NCBI GenBank assembly: GCA_009617715.1
Contig: VTFK01000188.1
Coordinates: 1,116,001-1,180,000 of the forward strand
DNA: 64,000 nucleotides
Direction: 5' to 3'
Source: Plectrocnemia conspersa
Taxonomy: Eukaryota > Arthropoda > Insecta > Trichoptera > Polycentropodidae
The notes under the pieces were generated by a model. That model did no database searches. It saw only the letters and a list, made by a program, of their open reading frames with translations, and was not told the DNA's origin. Below, piece after piece: positions 61,080 to 64,000 of the stretch (position 1 is its first letter; the number at the start of each line of letters is the position of its first letter). The position numbers and the translations under genes are program-made.

Positions 61080-61279
61080 CAGTGCTGTCCAACTTATCTT
61101 AGTCTGCGGGCATTTTTTTCTTTTGCAAACATTTTGGGGACCAAAAATTTTTTTCCGTTGGGAGATAAAAAAGGTCACCTCGGACATTTATGTTCATTTA
61201 CAGATGCTGATGAGAGCGAATTCAAAAGAATATTTCAAAAACATGAATTGGCCCGCGGGTTGCTAGTTGGACAGCGCTG
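61080..61279. mobile_element. Non-autonomous hAT-like MITE, 200 bp
   Basis: The ends cagtgctgtccaact (61080) and agttggacagcgctg (to 61279) are inverted repeats with one mismatch. Flanks atttaaag (61072-61079) and atttaaac (61280-61287) match at 7 of 8 positions. No coding capacity. Confidence 0.82.
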
Positions 61280-62571
61280 ATTTAAACTTTTAGATAATAA
61301 AACATAAATTCATAAAATTATATAATAATAAAATAAAAAAACTTATTATATGTACCTAGTTCTTGCAACTTTGACGAGACGAATTTTTTTATGTTGGTGT
61401 ATAATAACTGATAATCCAGCGTTAAACTAGCGACAGATATTATAAGAGAAAAAAGTGGTATACTCGTAGATTTTTTTCCATATAGCAAATAAAGCGTAAT
61501 GTAATATTTGTGTATTACATATTTTTTATTTTAATAAATAAAATGTTTTTCAGCTCAAACGTGTTAGTACATATTGTAAAAAATGTAGTAAAAAATTTGC
61601 TATTTAGGTGTAGCATTTCATTACTATTTTATATTAAAAATTTAATAACTCCATATTTGACAACTTTAGAGAAGAAACAAATAACTAAATAAACATCTTG
61701 AAAATGGTAAAATAAAACAATATCTTTTCAAAATCAAGTTTATAGTATTTAATTGGAGATTTTGGATATTTTTTGAGCATGTGTACATGTTTCGATTTAA
61801 GTCATTTTCATCAAAAAGTGGAGTTAGCAAATTTACACTTAAAGTCGTCGATATAATACATTCAATATTATTGTACACTGTGTATAGAACCATTTAAATA
61901 ACAGTTAAAACACATTTTAATTATGTTTACATATGTTTTAGTATTTTTGTTTCATGTTTACCTATTCTAAACAGATGCCAATTATATTTTAACAAATTAA
62001 CCTTGATAATATATTTAATTAAATCCATAATTATACAAACCGTTTTCTGTGTTAATGCAATGTTTTTACAACCACATAATACGTAATACATGTTCACGTT
62101 TATATTTAATAAATCAAACCGCCTTCGTGATTAATAAATCAATCTTGAACTTGGATTATTGCTATAAAAGCGCACCTGGATAGAGGTCGGAAAGATTATT
62201 GTGGTTCGACTTAATAAACCGCATTGTACATAATTAATTGGTTATGTTATGAGATGGTGTCATCGCATTGTTGAATATGTCCTAGATTCGAAACGGTCAT
62301 AACCGGATTGGGCTTTGTGGTCTAGTAGAGCTCCGCCCTCAATAAAGCTTAACCCGACCGTGTCAAACTTTGACATCGCCTTTGGAAATGACATAATGCA
62401 CATTTACATGATGAAATGGCCGCACGGACCATTTGCATTAACGATCAACTGCTCGCATGCAAATCGACGCCCATTCAAGAGAACAGGCGGATCGTTGAAC
62501 CTAACGCTAACGACTTTCTAATTGTTTTATAGCAAATAGTATATATTATTCAATGTGTGTTTTGTCTGCAG
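61280..62571. other. Intron end before the third Kdm3 exon
   Basis: AT-rich to about 62290, then more balanced composition (62300-62520) leading to the exon. No additional exon was recognised. Confidence 0.4.
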
Positions 62572-62754
62572 GATTGGGAAGCTGCTGGCGAGCATGGCGC
62601 TGTAGCAAGAAGGTGGGCCCGAAGACAGCAAGCTCAAAGGGTGCTGAGAAGGGCGCCTGCAGCTTTGAGAGGCTGTAGAGCTCAGGTGTACCGGGCTAGG
62701 GGCGCTACTCAATGGTACACGGCTGTCATTGTGGGATGCAATAATGAAACTGGC
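62572..62754 (+). CDS. Kdm3: Kdm3-like histone lysine demethylase, third visible exon (partial gene)
   Basis: This 183-bp exon encodes 61 residues and is phase 0 at both ends. The acceptor is tttgtctgcag at 62561-62571 and the donor is the strong gtaagt at 62755-62760. The peptide starts DWEAAGEHGAVARRW, contains CRAQVYRARGATQWYTAVIV and ends NNETG. The VYR..ATQWYT core matches VYRQDSATQWFTGII in vertebrate KDM3 proteins, which follows the EPY segment of the previous exon after a variable linker. The exon is GC-rich compared with its surroundings, as expected for a conserved coding exon. It lies 53,324 bp from the preceding exon with no other KDM3-like exon visible between them. I found no further KDM3 exon between 62755 and 64000, so the gene continues beyond the window towards its zinc finger and JmjC domain. 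Confidence 0.85.
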
Positions 62755-64000
62755 GTAAGTATACCTTCAACTTTTATTTCTATGTTCCTCTTAGAAGCTA
62801 CAAATTCGCCTTTATTGGAAATTTGCGGCACGCGATTATTTTTAGTTTATAATTAATTCATTGTCATAAAGTTTTAAAATCATCTCGAAAGTTTCTTGAC
62901 TCTAGTTGTAGACTGTATATGAACGGCTGCTTTTCTTCAAATGGGTCGTCTGTGTCGACTTTCGCTGTATGCGAGTTTAGAACTCCTGTGTATTTCAAGT
63001 CATAAGCGAAATGGTAATCCAAGTGACTTATTTTACAATAATGGATAATTTGAATTGATAATATTCTAGTTTCTTGACAGGTGCTTGTGTTGCGTAAATC
63101 CGGCAATAATGGAAATTAAATAACAGTTATGCTGGTCTTTTTTCAAGTATAATTTCCAGTTCAATCACATTCATTTGTGTCGTCAACAATATATCATATT
63201 AGGATAGGAGTTAAATCACTAGTTCATTTTTGATTATTCCTCTTCTACGCAGAACGTTAAAACGCTGTTTCTTTGCTCGCAAAATTTTTATGGTATTTTT
63301 ATTTACAATTTTATGTTATTGCAATGATTATGTAAGTTTGAAATCATGCATTATTACTATATAAAAAAATGTAAAAATTAGCTATATTAAGATAAATAAT
63401 TTAATAAAATAAATAATTAAAGGAATGGATTATTCAGTATTTTAATGATATGAGTGTTACAAAAATACTTCACTGTTTTTATCCAGTTAAATTATCATCG
63501 GATGTGATGACGTTAGCCGATCCGCTGATGTATTCTTGAGTCCTTGGAACATCTTCCTCATAAAATTCTGCCTCCTTTGACCAATTGTCACATGTTTTAC
63601 CATGCTGATTTGAGACAGCTCTAATGAATCGTAGATGAGGATATCGGTGGGTCAATTGCATAGATTCTTAGACACACCCACGAAATATGTTTTCGCATTT
63701 AACTTCCAGATATACACTTTTGGCGATTGTTAACAAAGGGATAAAAATAACAATAGTCCTTGTGCACAAGGTAGAATAATTTGTCAATCGCGCATCCTTT
63801 TCACACAAAAGGGTAGTTTTTCCGGTACTTATGGATGATTAATGTTTGGGACGGAATTGCTAATAGGTAGTCCGTATAGTATTAACGATTATTAACGCAA
63901 TTGCTTAGTCTCGAGCTCTCTATTTTATTGTTAGACCGAGTTAGAGACGAGTTGGTATTTCTTTTTATTTGTTCGAAACGTTAGAATGACCTTTAAAACA
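62755..64000 (+). other. Start of the intron after the third Kdm3 exon
   Basis: No further KDM3-like exon was found. On the minus strand 63479-63661 is open for 60 codons (MQLTHRYPHLRFIRAV, KEAEFYEEDVPRTQEY) and peptide-like, but of no recognised family and without clear splice sites. Confidence 0.35.

Larger units (their letters stand above)
9248..62571 (+). other. Giant intron of the Kdm3-like gene
   Basis: The interval between donor 9248 and acceptor 62571 is 53,324 bp. It holds a complete MADF-BESS gene on the same strand and many transposable-element relics, itemised separately. Intron identity follows from two exons whose peptides are adjacent in KDM3 proteins, with matching phase 0. 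A missed small exon inside cannot be ruled out. Confidence 0.8.

Noticed and set aside
1..64000. CRISPR arrays, operons or bacterial defence systems
   Set aside because: No regular spacer-repeat arrays and no polycistronic coding. The window is eukaryotic nuclear DNA.

Overview
The window looks like a stretch of an AT-rich insect (arthropod) nuclear genome. It has spliced genes with GT-AG introns, tRNA-derived SINEs, decayed LINEs, two mariner-class transposase pseudogenes, several short non-autonomous hAT-like elements and no bacterial-style operons. I cannot fix the insect order from the sequence alone.

The backbone is one host gene on the + strand. Three phase-0 coding exons (7722-7868, 9140-9247 and 62572-62754) encode a contiguous 146-residue part of the N-terminal region of a KDM3/JMJD1-family histone lysine demethylase (fly Kdm3; human KDM3A, KDM3B, JMJD1C). 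The start codon and the catalytic JmjC end lie outside the window. Exons 2 and 3 are separated by a 53,324-bp intron (9248-62571), so most of the window is a single giant intron.

Nested in that intron on the same strand is a complete two-exon gene (21791-22605) for a 248-residue MADF-BESS protein, a family of sequence-specific DNA-binding regulators. It has a GC-rich 5' flank, a short intron and a polyadenylation signal. A 329-bp hAT-like MITE lies about 470 bp upstream.

The rest is repeats. From left to right: a diverged tandem duplication with a SINE inside one copy (109-812); a LINE whose 5' half is inverted against its 3' half as in twin priming (1157-2654); a GC-rich, promoter-like island (5160-5360); several copies of an unclassified repeat with a long hairpin core (10529-11116, 17911-18935, 29641-30584, 39181-39720, 48841-48960, 53503-53650 and fragments); LINE fragments; a second SINE family (23095-23310, 42850-43045); mariner relics (23650-24470 minus, 56000-56580 plus); hAT-type MITEs with 8-bp target duplications (20991-21319, 42259-42437, 45477-46143, 61080-61279); and a roughly 300-bp near-perfect inverted repeat (50335-50630).

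GC-rich islands at about 5.2, 19.7, 29.0, 34.9, 45.1 and 47.7 kb stand out from the AT-rich background. They are candidates for intronic promoters, enhancers or retroelement 5' regions, but nothing in the sequence decides which. I found no tRNA or rRNA gene and no CRISPR array. I found no new enzymatic system. The least explained structure is the hairpin-core repeat family.
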